A model generated the notes under the pieces. That model saw only the letters and a list, made by a program, of their open reading frames with translations, searched no databases and was not told where the DNA came from. The position numbers were made by a program, and so were the translations under genes. 64,000 nucleotides of DNA from Takifugu bimaculatus (Eukaryota > Chordata > Actinopteri > Tetraodontiformes > Tetraodontidae): NCBI GenBank assembly GCA_004026145.2, contig CP034987.1, positions 3,360,014 to 3,424,013 of the forward strand. The letters run 5' to 3'. Of this stretch, positions 36,001 through 48,885 are shown one piece after another. The stretch's first letter is position 1. Every line of letters begins with the position of its first letter.

Positions 36001-39000
36001 CCCTTCCTATGGCCTTCACATGAATGGGATTTATCTCATGATACGATAATGTTAAAAATCTGCCAGTCTTATATTGTCCCTCTCCATCAGGTCATTGACT
36101 CACTGGGGGTCATGATCTACAAAGCTCTGGACTACGGCCTCAAAGAAAATGAAGAGCGGGAACTGAGCCCGCCGCTGGAGCGCCTGATAGACCTGATGAC
36201 AAACACCGGAGACACCGAGAGCGACCCCTGCCCCGATGAAGGCTACGAGGCCACGGAGGAGGAGGATGAGTGTGAAGAGGAAGAGGAACCTGTACTCGCC
36301 ACCACCGGCAGCTCGGTCAGCAGCGTCCGCAGCTACCGGGACATCCTCGCGGTAAGCTCCCACACCAAAGTGAGGCCATCTTGTAAAGGCCCTTCTCCGT
36401 ATTTTCATGGCACTACTTTCTTCATCAAAGGTGACCAAAGTCCTTCCTTTCTACTTTGCTGAATGTAAACAGCATCTGTTGCTGTGATGTGGTTAAATTG
36501 GACGATTTGTCGTCTTCTTGTAGACCATTTTATCCCTTTTGGGGTCATTGGAGGGGTGCACATATGGGCGAAGTCATCACTTCATTGCAGTGCCCTATGT
36601 GAGCATTTGTGGGTCCGGTACCTTTGTCAAGGGTACCTCAGCAGGGCTCTAAAGGTGTTCTGGCACCTCCCCCCAACTTCTGTGTTTTGTCTGCACTGGG
36701 GCTTGAACCCATAACCCTCCGCGCCTCACCTCAGTCCCCAACAGACCAAGCTACCACTGCCCCTTTGGTCAACTCACCTCCTTGATCTTCCGTCCACGCT
36801 GTCAGGCCGAGGACACGTGGGTCATTGCAGGGGGTCACTAAGATAAGGGTGAGGCGATGAAGGCTGAATCCTGAAGGCTGAATGTTTTCCTCCCTTCCCC
36901 GTGCCACTCTGAGGGACGAAAACATTCCCCTCAGGAAAGGGGACTTGACTACCGCTACGTCGCAGTAGTGAAGCGACGCCTCACTGTCAACATGCCGTCG
37001 CCAATAGCGATAGTTGCCAGGGTTCTGGTGGAATTTGCAGTCAATTTGCCTTTGGTGTAGCTATATTTAGCTGCAGATGCATGAGCTCATTGGAAAGAAG
37101 CAATTGAAAGCGTGGCTAAATATTAAAATGCAGTAGCAAACCATTCAATATGTGATGAAAGAAATATGAGTGTAAGGTCTTGCTTTGTCTTTGTTTCCAC
37201 CATATGGAGAACTGGGACAACCCTTCACTCATCACCAATGAAAACAAGGTCTAAGGGGTAGAATTCGGATTCACTGAGGTCGCCGAGTTCTGGTGCTGAA
37301 TGTGCCGACTGGGATTGCTCTTTACTTGTGCAAAATGGAGCGATGGAAGCCGTGTGAGCTGCCATCCACCCACCAAAGATCTCCCTCTTGAATTCATCCT
37401 CTAGTTTCCCTTTTTTCTCGTGTTTATCAGAAACAATGGAAACTGCTGAGGCAGCAGAATAACCATAATATCAACACTCAGGCTCCGTAAATGTACTACT
37501 AGGTGTAAACCGGACAGGGAAGGTGACATTTCTGCTGTGTCACCCAAACCCAACAGAAGAATGTGCAAAATTGCAACTGGTTTCCTTTTCATGGTATTAA
37601 TGCTCTGACATGCTTTATTAGGTTTGTAGTCAAATTCCATTGTTGACAGGGCTTTAAATGGATTGTTATGCTGTTGTCCCTCAGACTTGACAATCAGGTT
37701 CATGCTGTTCATCATCCTGGTTTACACAGCTTCCCTGAAATATGCCAAGCACGTGTTTCAGATGGAAGCTGCTATATGCAATGTTGACTAAAATTTAAGC
37801 CATAATATATATCAGGCGGTTCCCTCCCTTTCTTCTTCCTCAGATATGTTCTTCACACCTGCCCAGCCCATCAGACGCCCCCAACCATTACCAGGCTGTG
37901 TGTCGCGCCCTCTTTGCAGAAGCCAGGGAACTATGCACCTTTTTAGAGAAGATCAAGACTGCAAAAGAGGTGAGACATTCTGTCATATGACAGCAGCGGG
38001 CTGTGATTAATGACCGTGGTAACCGATTACTGCCTGCTGAAGAGTCACAGCCGACAAGGCCGATCAATCAGTACGGCACTACCCATGAAAGGAATTCGGA
38101 GATTTGCAGGAAATGATAAGGTTTGGTGACGCGGAGCAGCTATGAGGAAGTGTCAGCCTGGGTTTGGGTCCTATAGCCAGTTAGTTAGATTAAAATCGGG
38201 GATGCAAACCAATCTGCGCTATAGGAACTAACAACGGTCCAGAACTGCAGCGACTGTGCACACGCGGCCTGTTAGGCAGTCGGCACCGATCAGACTCCAA
38301 ATAAATGATATTCTACATGGGCACGAGCTCACATGGGGGCACACAAACAAGAAGATTCGTTTATTTGGTTCATTACGTACGATATTTAGTTACATTCAGA
38401 GAAAATGCAGAGCTGGTGAAAAACCTCTAGATGGTCTGTATTTTTGGACTCTTTCTGGGCTCGTTTCATCTCTAATTCAGTTGAGTCTATGCAGCCACAT
38501 CTTTTTTATATTTACTGCCTCCGAGTTACCGTTTCTTTATCCCACCACAGCCACACCAGTGCAAGCGTGCAGGCAGCCGTGGTTCATGCAAAGATGGTTA
38601 TGTAATGTACAGAATGCAGTAAAAGCGTATTACAGCGGTTTAAGCAGCTTATGGGTGGAGACCTCCAGTCGTAGGGGCCGCTCGGCCCTACCGCTCGATG
38701 TTACGGATAATTGCTAATGAGGAGCCATACACAGTAAAGCACACATGTTTGCAAATTACGCCGGTCAATGACTTTCACTGTTCTCAGTTTTTCCACATCC
38801 CTCTCAGCTTCTCATGTTTGTTCTGAGGAAATAAACAGAAAAGCATGATGTTTAAAAATCCGTTTGGATCACTGTCCAGTGAGCAGGTTCCCATTAACCT
38901 TAATTAACCTACCCTAAGAAACAATATTCTGTCATATTGGCCCGGCTTATTCGTGTGTGTGTGTTTCAGAACCTGCGTCGGATGGAAGGCGACATGAAGG

Positions 39001-42000
39001 AACCTGTTAAAGATCTTGACGAGCTTCAAAACGCAGACTGGGTGAGAGGAACCTTAAATGAGCACATAAATGAGCTCTAACTGCGATGAATCTCTACAAT
39101 AACGCTGATAAAAGCATCCACCCCAGGCCAGGTTCTGGGTGCAGGTGATGCGCGACCTGCGTGACGGGGTCAAGCTGAAGAAGGTCCAGGAGCGTCAGTA
39201 TAACCCGCTGCCCATTCGAGTACCAGCTGACGCCCTACGAAATGCTGATGGACGACATCCGCTCCAAACGCTATAAGCTGCGAAAAGTCATGGTAAGTAT
39301 GTAACCGGATCAACTGTCTCGCTGTCACCTGCAGCGAGATCTTGATTCTGGGCGGCTGTGCACGTTGTTCCTTTCAGGTGAACGGAGACATCCCACCCCG
39401 GTTAAAGAAAAGCGCGCATGAGATCATTCTGGAGTTCATCAGATCACGGCCGCCCCTCAACCCCGTGAGTATCTGCTACCGTCATTTAGCGGGAAATTCT
39501 CATTGTTGCCAAAAAAAAGGCTTCGCTCGCTCACGGCGACGATCTCCTGTGGCCGCCAGGTCTCGGCTCGTAAGCTGAAACCCCACCCGCCGCGTCCGCA
39601 GAGCCTTCACGAGCGCCTGCTGGAGGGCATCAAAGCCGAGAGGAAGCTGAGGCCTGTCTCGCCGGACCTGATTCGCAGGAGCCGCCTGGGTACGTGCAGA
39701 GGTGTTAATGCTACACTGGCAATATTACCAGAGACGCAATCTTATCTCCTGCGCCTGCACTTTATGATCCCGAGCACTTCAGAGTTCAAAAACCACTAAC
39801 GTCCTCTCCTTCAACCACATCCATCAGAATTACCCTAACAGCCCTCTTCCTGTATTGATCCAATCACGTGAAAGCGTCATAATGTTTAACAAGGATTACT
39901 ATCAGAGCAGCTCTCAGTGCTCAGTTGTTTGCCACAACAAATGCAGTTACACTCCACAAATGAATGATCTGTGGTTACACAGGAAGCAGTTGACCTGTCT
40001 GAGGCACCACGGTGGTAGAGTCCAGCGTGAGCGTGAGAATGTGGGTGGTGGTGAAAGGGAAAGGTTACATCCTCTGCTAAAGAAAATGAAAGAATGAAGG
40101 ATAATCCCTCTGAAATGCATAGTTATCTGATTCACCACACTCAATTATAGTCTTGTTACAGGTGCCATTTTGTAATAGAAATGAATGATGGTTACAAGGA
40201 GGAGTTATTTCATAATCATGCATGAAAATTATTGTTTTGTACTGATTATTTAGCTCTGACCTTGGACTATTCCCTATCATTACTGTCCATTTTAACTCTT
40301 TTCTCCTCATATTTCTCTTTTTTTTTTACATATTCTTTCTATTTTCTCCTCCAAACTTCGGCATATCTGTCAGTCGTGCGACCTCTTAGCATGTCGCAGA
40401 GTTTTGACTCATCAGGTAACGTCTGTCGTCACCCATTGTTCCCGTTGTTGTAGCCAGTTTCCCATCCCCGGCTATTGTACAGCTAGCACAAGCACACAGG
40501 CACACCTCTGTTTTTTTCATGTCTTGTTTGTGAGGCACCACTGTGACTTTTACAGATTAAGATGGCAAAGAGTTCCCAGAGTGGCGCTGAATCTCACACA
40601 GTGCGAAACAGTTATCTTAATCTGTAATTTTCCACTTTTCTGCATGTCTAGATTGATTGGAATGGTATAAATTTGTGGGTATCGCAGCTGGCAGTGAGCG
40701 TATGGCGACGAGGTTTATGGTTTAGGTGAGGTTAGCGATCATCCCTGCAGCCAGTCTGTCCTGCATTGTCACCATAATCCGTCAAATATTAAAAATGATT
40801 ATGTCACTAAAAGAAAAGGTTGCACTGCATTCTTGCACAACAGCCACACTGTAGACCGATGTAGGGGAATAATCTTCATCTCCGTGACCTCGCATTAATA
40901 CTCCTCTCCTCACTTAGTGCGTTCCTCCATTTTCCTATTATTATGTGTGAATTATTTCCTTTTGCACCTCACTCCTTTGACTCACACCTGCTCTGCCAGA
41001 TGCCTCATATAGTCAAACTCTCCCATTGGTTTCTATGTGTGGGTGTGTTTTATCCGTGTGAATGGTTTTATTTCAAGTTACGTTGTTTTACAGGCGCTGG
41101 AAAAAGCATCAGCACTCCTCAGGACCTGTTCCGCAGCTCAGGTAATGGCACTGAGCAGTGACTCATGGGTATTTACTTTGAGTTGAAGATTTTAATCGAC
41201 AAAACCTTCCGCCATTTATGTTTCTTAGTGTTGATTGTCATCAATGAATGCCCAATATTGTCGCCATATTTTGCGACGTCGCTGTAAAAACCATCAAATG
41301 TTAATCTTAAGATTTTTAAATTAATGTAGCTAAGAAGGAAAGTTTTGCCCTCGCTCACTTCATGTACGCTCACCTTCCAGCCTTCCATGGAAAGATCAAG
41401 TTCATTCATTTTTCATCTGCAGACACTCCAGATGCGTCCAGGAAGTTGGCCGTCAGTACCCAGTCCTTGGCCAGTGGGACCACGGGCCCGAGTCCAGGTG
41501 GCGCGCTGCCCCTGAGCCAGAGGAAGAGGCTTCTCAAAGCACCGACCCTGGCGGAGCTGGACAGCTCAGAATCTGATGTGAGATGTGGGACTTGTGGAAC
41601 TGTTGATGTCAGCTTTGCTTTCTTCTGTAAAATCTTTAACTTTGTTGAGATGGAGCTTCAGTCTCCATTTGATCGGCGTGAACCAGAGGGATTTTTAGCA
41701 ACCGTGATTCGTGCGGCTAATTTTGGGTGTGCTCTGACTGACAGGAGGACGGGACACGGAGCAGCAGGGATGACACATCACCCGAGTCCATGATAGGGAA
41801 GCGAAGTAAGAGCTCTCCAGCCCGCACTGAATGCTCAACTCGCAGTCCATCGCAGTTCATTTTGGTTTGATTTCTCTCTCAAGCTCCTCCAAACTTCCTG
41901 CCCATGTCCGGTCCACCTCAGTCAGACAGGCGTCAGTCCTCACAGAGGCGGCATTCTATCGAGAAGGAGGCCCCTACTGTTGTTCTCCCCTTTTCGCGGC

Positions 42001-44584
42001 CATCGAGACAAACCTCCAAATCTTTGGTATGTTCACTAGAGAAACCATTTTTATTAAAATACTTCTTAAACCCTGTATAAAACCAGTTAAACAGCCAAAC
42101 ATCAGACCTGTTGAGTGACCCGACTGATGTCAACATTCCTCTAATCACAAGGAAACGCCTCGTATGTGCTAACGTCACTGATACAGTACAGCTGAAAACA
42201 ACAAGCTTTAATGATGCATGATTTAATTTTGGTGGGAATAGAATGTGTGCAGCAATCAGACCATATGTTAAAGTCTCTATATGCCAAAGTGAATGCAGCA
42301 AGCTTCAGACTGATGACACTACACCTCGAGCATGTCCTCTGGTCCTGTGACTGCTCATTTGTTTAGCATGAGGTCACTGGTGCTCTGCACGGTCCTGTGA
42401 TTCCACTGAGGTTGAGGGATGTAATTGAAGGCACAGGACAGGAGGAATCAGAAAGAAATTGGTCAATGTTTACTACTGGCCTGCTTAATGGTGGACAGGA
42501 CCAGAATTACCACTCCAGAGGGCAGTCAGATCTAGATATTTTTCACAAACTACACTTTTTAAAGAACAGAAAAGGTAACACTAGCGCACAGATATCACTG
42601 ATGGGTTCATTATTCATGTTCATTTCTTACATGAATTGAAGTGTTATATTCAGTATTCCTGTTGATTTCTTATTGCTGACAATGATCGAGCATCTGATCT
42701 CCACTGCTTAATGTTTTTCTATAATGCTGCAGCTGAGGACGGATCCCGGCTCCAAGGTAAAGTGGTTCCCTCTGTCCATTTCTGGATTTAATAAGGGCAC
42801 TGTGTAAGATCCATTGTGTCTGCGACCAAGTGGGCAGAAGTCACGGGATGAAGGATGCCGTGTCATAGTGCAGTTTTTGAAAAGGATGCCATCTGATGCT
42901 TCCCTGTCATGGGACTTCCTGTTATGAGCTCTTCTATTGTGAAATTAGATTTCATGCCATGCTTGTAATTTTAAGTCTCTGAAGAAATGATTGTGAAGCT
43001 AACATGCTACGTGTCATTGGCTTGTGGAATGCGTTTGAATGCGTTGTTGCCTTCTGTGTGCTGGTCAGGTGGATCCCACCAGCGGTCCGTGGGGAACGGT
43101 ACGTCGTTCTGTGGGGGCGTAAAAACAAGCCACTATATCCTAAACTCAAAATGGACCGCTCTAGAAATATTCTGCAAGAACTAACAGCTCAGTATTTCTA
43201 AACCGGTCAAAAACATCAGGCTGCTGGTGCGCAGATCTTCCGTGGGTGGGTTGCATTAACATGCATTTTAACGCCATTGGAGTCTCCCTGATGATGGAGA
43301 GCATCCATGGCACGTTAAAGGCTGCTGTTTTCACCTCCATCACCTCGCTGCATGCTTGGTCTCTTGGTTTTTACAATGATCTCTCTCTAGTGGTATTTTT
43401 GGAATCTTTAACACGGCCATATTCACCGGGTGTTTGTTTCCTTGGCAGCAGATCTCATTCATTTCTCGCAGTTGTCACTGTTTAAGTTTCCTGGACTGAA
43501 GTATAAGATGTAGTTGGTTGATGCTGGTTGGTCCTGCAGGAGGAGTTCTGCTACCCTGTGCAGTGCCTGGCTCTCACCGTGGAGGAGGTGATGCACATCA
43601 GACAGGTCCTGGTCAAGGCCGAGCTGGAGAAGTTTCAGCAGTATAAAGACATCTACACTGCGCTCAAGAAGGGAAAGGTGCCGTCAGGACAATTCTCCGC
43701 TGTCACTCACGGTCTCACATTCAGACTGACACCTCCTCATCTTTTCTCCTTTTCCAGCTTTGCTTTTCATGTCGAAACAAGAAGTTTTCTCTTTTCACCT
43801 GGTCGTACACCTGTCAGTTCTGCAAAAGGTAAAAATCACCCGCTTGACTTCAAGGGGGAATTCAATTAAAATGTCTTTGACTTAAAGTATCATCTCTTAA
43901 TAAACATTAAGCTTAGCAGTTTCTTTTTATCATTTCCAGGCCTGTTTGCTCCCAGTGCTCGAAAAAGGTAAGAGGCTGTTTCCCAAACTCCTTCTTTTAA
44001 ACCATCTTTTGTGATCGTTGCTGCCTCTTACGCCCCCTCTGCTCCTCCATTAACACCCTACCGTGCTCCCATATATGTGTACCCTCAGATGCGACTGCCG
44101 TCCAAACCCTACTCAACATTGCCCATTTATTCGTTGGGACCCGTTACTGCAGCTAAAGAAGGGGCGAGTGGAGCACCTGCACCTGCCGAGCAGGACAAGC
44201 ACCCGTTTGGATCCTCTCAGAGCCGACACAGCCTCCGCAGAAGCGTTTCCAAGTAAGTCCCTTCCCCTTTTATGCACTGATAAAATCAAATATTCTGTTC
44301 TGAGTCCCCCCCCTTCTGTCCGCAGGTTGTCTAAGCATGGCAGCAAGGACGCCGGTTCACAGGACGAGCTCGAGCTGCCCAAGGAGATGACTGAGGACTG
44401 GGTCGCCATGGAGATCTGCGTGGACTGCAAGAAGTTCATCACAGAAATCATCTCCTCCAGCAAGCGCAGCCTGTGCGTAGCCAGCAAGCGCGCTCGTCTC
44501 AACCGGAAGACCCAGTCCTTCTACATGTCGTCGTCGCACTCCGTCAACTTCATGCCATCTGAGCGCACCATCAACGAGGTATAG
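29239..44584 (+). CDS. spire1: protein spire homologue 1, actin nucleator (one-base insertion in exon 6)
   Basis: Eighteen exons: 29239-29584, 32381-32412, 36091-36351, 37844-37969, 38970-39041, 39127-39292, 39378-39464, 39560-39689, 40374-40415, 41094-41141, 41423-41577, 41745-41805, 41884-42026, 43540-43677, 43758-43828, 43940-43967, 44089-44252, 44326-44584. Without one extra base at 39217 they give 775 residues (human 756). A KIND domain (SLEEILNLYNQPINEEQAWA; KALDYGLKENEERELSPPLE; about 40-230) binds formins. WH2 actin-binding repeats lie at about 250-410, a Spir-box (LTVEEVMHIRQVLVKAELEK) at about 565-585, and a FYVE-like zinc finger (CFSC, CQFCKRPVCSQC, CVDC) at about 605-715, which binds membranes with RAB11/myosin-V partners. 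The C-terminus MPSERTINEV fits spire1, not spire2. Introns 1-2 (29585-36090) hold only repeats and a SINE remnant zone. The insertion shifts the WH2 frame. Confidence 0.93.
29961..30015 (+). repeat. (ATG)n trinucleotide microsatellite in spire1 intron 1
   Basis: About eighteen near-perfect GAT/ATG units. The minus-strand serine run predicted here is an artefact of the repeat. Confidence 0.95.
36520..36766 (-). mobile_element. tRNA-derived SINE, inverted copy in a spire1 intron
   Basis: Read on minus it begins GGGGCAGTGGTAGCTTGGTC and has a B-box match (GGTTCAAGCCC, 36699-36709). It continues through GGTGCCAGAACACC and GAGGTACCCTTGAC to CCCTCCAATGACCCC, the same block order as the plus-strand copy at 15100. 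It lies between spire1 exons 3 and 4. Confidence 0.65.
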
Positions 44585-45974
44585 GGAGCGCCATCGTTTA
44601 GCACTTCCGTGAAAGGCAAGAACATCCCCAGCAAACTCTAGTTTTGACGCCGACTGGTCCGCAGGGACGGCAGAGCCGGTCCGGTCAGTCGAGGGTCTGG
44701 CACTTCGTCTCAGGAAGAGTTGGCACAAGAGGATCACTCGAGGCCGAGATCCATGTTTCTATAAATTGGAATTGATCAGTTAAACTGTCAAAATTACTAT
44801 TGTTTCAAGAGCTTGGGCCATCCAGTAAGCTAACAGTTGGTATTATGAGTTGTCCAACTCCAAACTTCTTGTTAGTAGCATTTCCAGTTCCTGTTTACTT
44901 AGCGCTCAGGAAGAAAAACATCAAACAGCGGATTATCATTTGACAGAAATGCACTGTAGTCCCTGCTGTCAGGTCTGTAGAGGCAGATCCCTCCTTTCCC
45001 TCTCTTACTCTTCCAGCAATGATTAAGCCAAATTTTACTCCACTTTTTAGCCACTTTATATGGATATTTTTCTGTTCTGTCATGAACAGAACACCGAGGG
45101 GTGAGAGAAGTCACATTATTTTTCTGGGTGGGTTTCTGCGGCTAGTTTTATTGTACATTTAAATCGGTGCCTGTGCCAAAATGTATTTTCTTTCTTTGAA
45201 TGCCTTCGTACTTATGGAGCTCTTGTACATATTTACAATAAACTCAGTGGAAGACATATTAATGTAATCCAGTGTTTCGGTGTCTTGCTAAGATGGGCAA
45301 TCAAAGCAGCCAGATACAGGGTTACAGATCTGTACACACTGTATATTATACAGATATTGTTCTAAATTTAAATTATTCTCTAAAAGTATAGAGGTATATT
45401 ATTATTTTATCATGTTCTGAGAATATTTGCCACTGGAATTTCTTTATTTGAAATTTTTTATTAATGTTGTGTTTCTTGTCTATGGTTTTATCTCTGTTCT
45501 GTAAAGTTTATAAAAACCTCAGTATTAATTTGTGCTTCAAAGATCAGATTGCACTTTTGTTGGACCAATTTATTGTTAATGTTTGGTTTTGTCTTAATGA
45601 GAAATAATAGAAAGTAACTGTTTTTCAAGGGGAAGCATCCATAGTGCCATCTTTCAGGGTACCTTTTAAAAGGAAAATAGTCCTGAATGACTGCAGGTTG
45701 GTCTTGAGAATTGAACAAATATGGCCAAAACAAAACACTGCTTGAATGTAGGGTTATTTCTAAAATACAGCCGTTATCCACTAGGCTTTATCAACTGTTT
45801 ATTCCCTTGAATGAGATGAACATCCCCAAATGCACATTCTTAATGACAGTTTTGTGATAGTCGAATGATCGCTGATCCTGGTTTCCAGGGAAATCCTGTT
45901 GATAATGACCAGTTTGTAAGGAATGTGTGCATGCTTTCCTGTGATCTGTTTGTTTTTAAAGACATTCTAATAAA
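44585..45974 (+). other. spire1: spire1 3' untranslated region
   Basis: Non-coding sequence follows the TAG at 44582-44584. AATAAA occurs at 45237-45242 and again at 45969-45974, so two transcript ends are plausible. No coding exon was found in the intervening DNA. Confidence 0.55.
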
Positions 45975-48640
45975 ATGATCATAATTCTTACTTTTGCTGA
46001 TATTATTTGATTTAGATTAGATGTGACTTTCTGTTTGGCTGTTTGTGTTCTTAGTGACGCCGTGTGGAGGAACTTGTGTATTACAAGTAAACATATTTGA
46101 TATTTAGGGTTATTAGAACATTTTAAACAGTCCTGTCTTTTTTCAAAGAAGATTATATAAACTAATATTGCTAGATTTATTTTCTTGAGAATTTATGAAA
46201 CTTTTTTTTTTACGACACGCTCTGTACTTGAAACGATCTACCAATCTGTAGGATCTACCTTAAATTGTCAAAAAAGTCATTAAAAAAGGAGAGTGATCAA
46301 AAACAGAATATAAACCCTGTCACTTAAATTGTTTTAATTTTTTTTTTAATTCATTAAAATTTTTAGGTCAATTTACTTTTCAATTTTAGAATTGTATATA
46401 CTGTATACCAGTATAAATATGAGAGCGAGAGAGAGATTATATTATAAAATATAATCATGTGCAATACAATATTGAGCTTGACATGAACCATGTCTCTGGG
46501 CTGGCTGGTAATAGAAGCTGAATAATAATTCGGCCTGGTCGCAGCCTCTCTGACCCTCACTTACTGGTTTCTATGGAAAGACAGTCAGCAAACACCAGTC
46601 AGTACACATTGGACACGGGCTGCTCCTTTAAAAAGCTTTTGCTTCACCAGTCTTGCAGAGTAACTGAGTCACACCTGTGTACAGTAATGATGAAATATCC
46701 TCTCATTGGTCAAAAGTTTTATGACACGTTGCAACATAGTTTTAGATTTTACCTAGTCTATGTTAATTAGGTAGCTAATTTATCATACAATTCTGTGTGA
46801 CTAGATATAAAAAAAACAACCTTAAAATACTAGAAACATTAAAGATATATATGAGGTGTTGTTAACTGTATGACACTATAGATAATACATTTTCCTCATG
46901 GCAGTGTCAGTCTCCATAGTGGTCCTATACAATATGTCTGGTGTCCCAGTTGTGTGTGGGAAGGCTAATAAGGTGTCATATATGTCACTGACAGTCAGGA
47001 CCCACCAATGAAGAGCGCTGAAATTCCCCTCTGGATGAACCCGTTTCCTTGCTTCATGGATTCTAGCGCACTGGTGAAATCTGCCATGAGTGTCATAACA
47101 TTTCCCCCATAATGAAAACTAAAATTGACTCCTATAGTCAGAATACTCCATCCTGAGCTGAGAACAGGCATTTCTTGGTTTCCTTTTGCCTTTGGGTTAG
47201 GGTGAGGGGTTTTTCAAACATTAAACATAAACAACGACTGCTGTCAACAAAGTGATCGGATAATTAAAACTCCAGGCTGTCCTTAAAATCACAACTGTGT
47301 CATAAAAATGGAGATTTTTTTGGGGCACAGCCACAAATTCAGCCGCCATATCTGATGTGGAGAAACATGGAAAGGTGGAAGTGACCTCAAAGAGAGTGCG
47401 ACAGACCCCACGGTGGCAGAAATAGAGCCTGAGGAGACACAGTCCACAATCTCCTTCAGCTTCCCTCAGGTCCCAGTTTCAGAAATCGATTGGAAAAAAT
47501 CCTGCTGGACACCAGGAAAACAAGGAGAAGATGGATTCTTGTTGCCTTTTATATAGGGGAAAGGCTCTGATAATAACATACTGTGGTCTCTACTGTGCTG
47601 TAGTCCATCATTTTCCAGCTGAGGACCATGGGCTTAGATTTGGAACTAACTTACAGAAGCTATAGCACTTAAATTAAAACATATCTCATTTGCATTCAAA
47701 CAAGATACAGTTTTATACAAGCAAGTCAAACTTGCAAAGCACCTGTTGTTAAGTAGCTGTTTTATGACTCATAAGTATCTATTTTTACAAATTCTCAGCG
47801 GTCGTGATGGAAACATGTAGCAACATCTCTGTCGCCGCTGCTGTATTCGTCTCTCCATTTGCTTCATTTGGTAACACCTGGAGTTATTTTTCCACTGTAC
47901 CCCCCCCCCCCAATCTACATCCACCTGAATTTTGTAATGATCCCGCTGTGAGCTATTATTAACGCTAAGTCTACTAATCACCCGGGTGACAGCTTCTTAT
48001 TTGCAACCAATTTGGGGCTCGGCATACAATCAGTCACTACTGCATGTTATGAAATGCCATGAAATGATTGACATTTCATATAGAGTATAAATAGTCAATT
48101 AGATCATAAATAAATCAAGATTTCCTGATGACAAACTGCATCAAAACCACACACCAAAATGAAAAGTTGAGTCATTTTTAAATATTGCTTGATATCAAAT
48201 CTTATTATATGGTCATACTAGCATTATTTTTGCACTAGCCTGCTCAATATTTATATATGTTAGTAAACTATTCACCAAATAATTTCAAATATTTATTGTA
48301 CTGTATATATCGTGCATTGTATTCATGAGGTAGCAGAGATATGGCAACAGAATTTTAAAAAGAGCACGATGCATCTAAATAAAGCACTAATTCGCAGAAT
48401 TGGCCAGTGTGACATTTATTTATTCTTAAATTGTGAGTGAGAGTTATGGTAGAGCTCATGTGTAACTCCCCTAAATAAATAACAAACTAATTAATAGAAT
48501 AACTGGCCATTCATTTTAGGAGGCTGGTGATGTCTACAGAGCTGGCTGTAGATGATGATAAACCCCCCCTTCGCCATGACAATGAGACAACATGAGAATC
48601 CATCACTTCTCATTTGCCCACCTTCCATTCACATCCATGA
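45975..48640. other. intergenic spacer between spire1 and fam91a1
   Basis: AT-rich sequence with homopolymer tracts (T runs near 46202 and 46333, a C run at 47901-47910). No splice-linked ORF is present on either strand, and no mobile element body was recognised. Confidence 0.4.
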
Positions 48641-48885
48641 CCACGCCCCCGCCGGAAGTGACGAATGTAGCCACGAGCGTGACGAACGGGTGGTTCGAAA
48701 ATACAACAAGGAAGTGGTCGTTAATTGTAAAAGAAAATTATCCGCGGAGAAAAGATTCGTTAGTTTCAGGGGCCACCCTTCTCCGCTGTTGGGTCTCGGG
48801 AGGGTGAAGTCACCGAGGACTTGCCCACAGGCCCGTTTCTGATCGTCTCGAGGGATTCGGCTTTTAGCCTGCTAGCTAGCTAGCG
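48641..48885 (+). promoter_or_regulatory. fam91a1: fam91a1 promoter and 5' leader
   Basis: An ETS site (CCGGAAGTG, 48652-48660) runs directly into a CRE half-site (TGACG), next to a CCACGCCCCC GC-type box. A second GGAAGTGG lies near 48711. A CTAGCTAGCTAG repeat precedes the ATG at 48886. The layout suits a TATA-less housekeeping promoter. Confidence 0.45.

Noticed and set aside
44063..44584. 173-codon ORF overlapping spire1 exons 17 and 18
   Set aside because: Its first part is the wrong frame of exon 17 read through an intron; only the exon 18 portion is real coding sequence.
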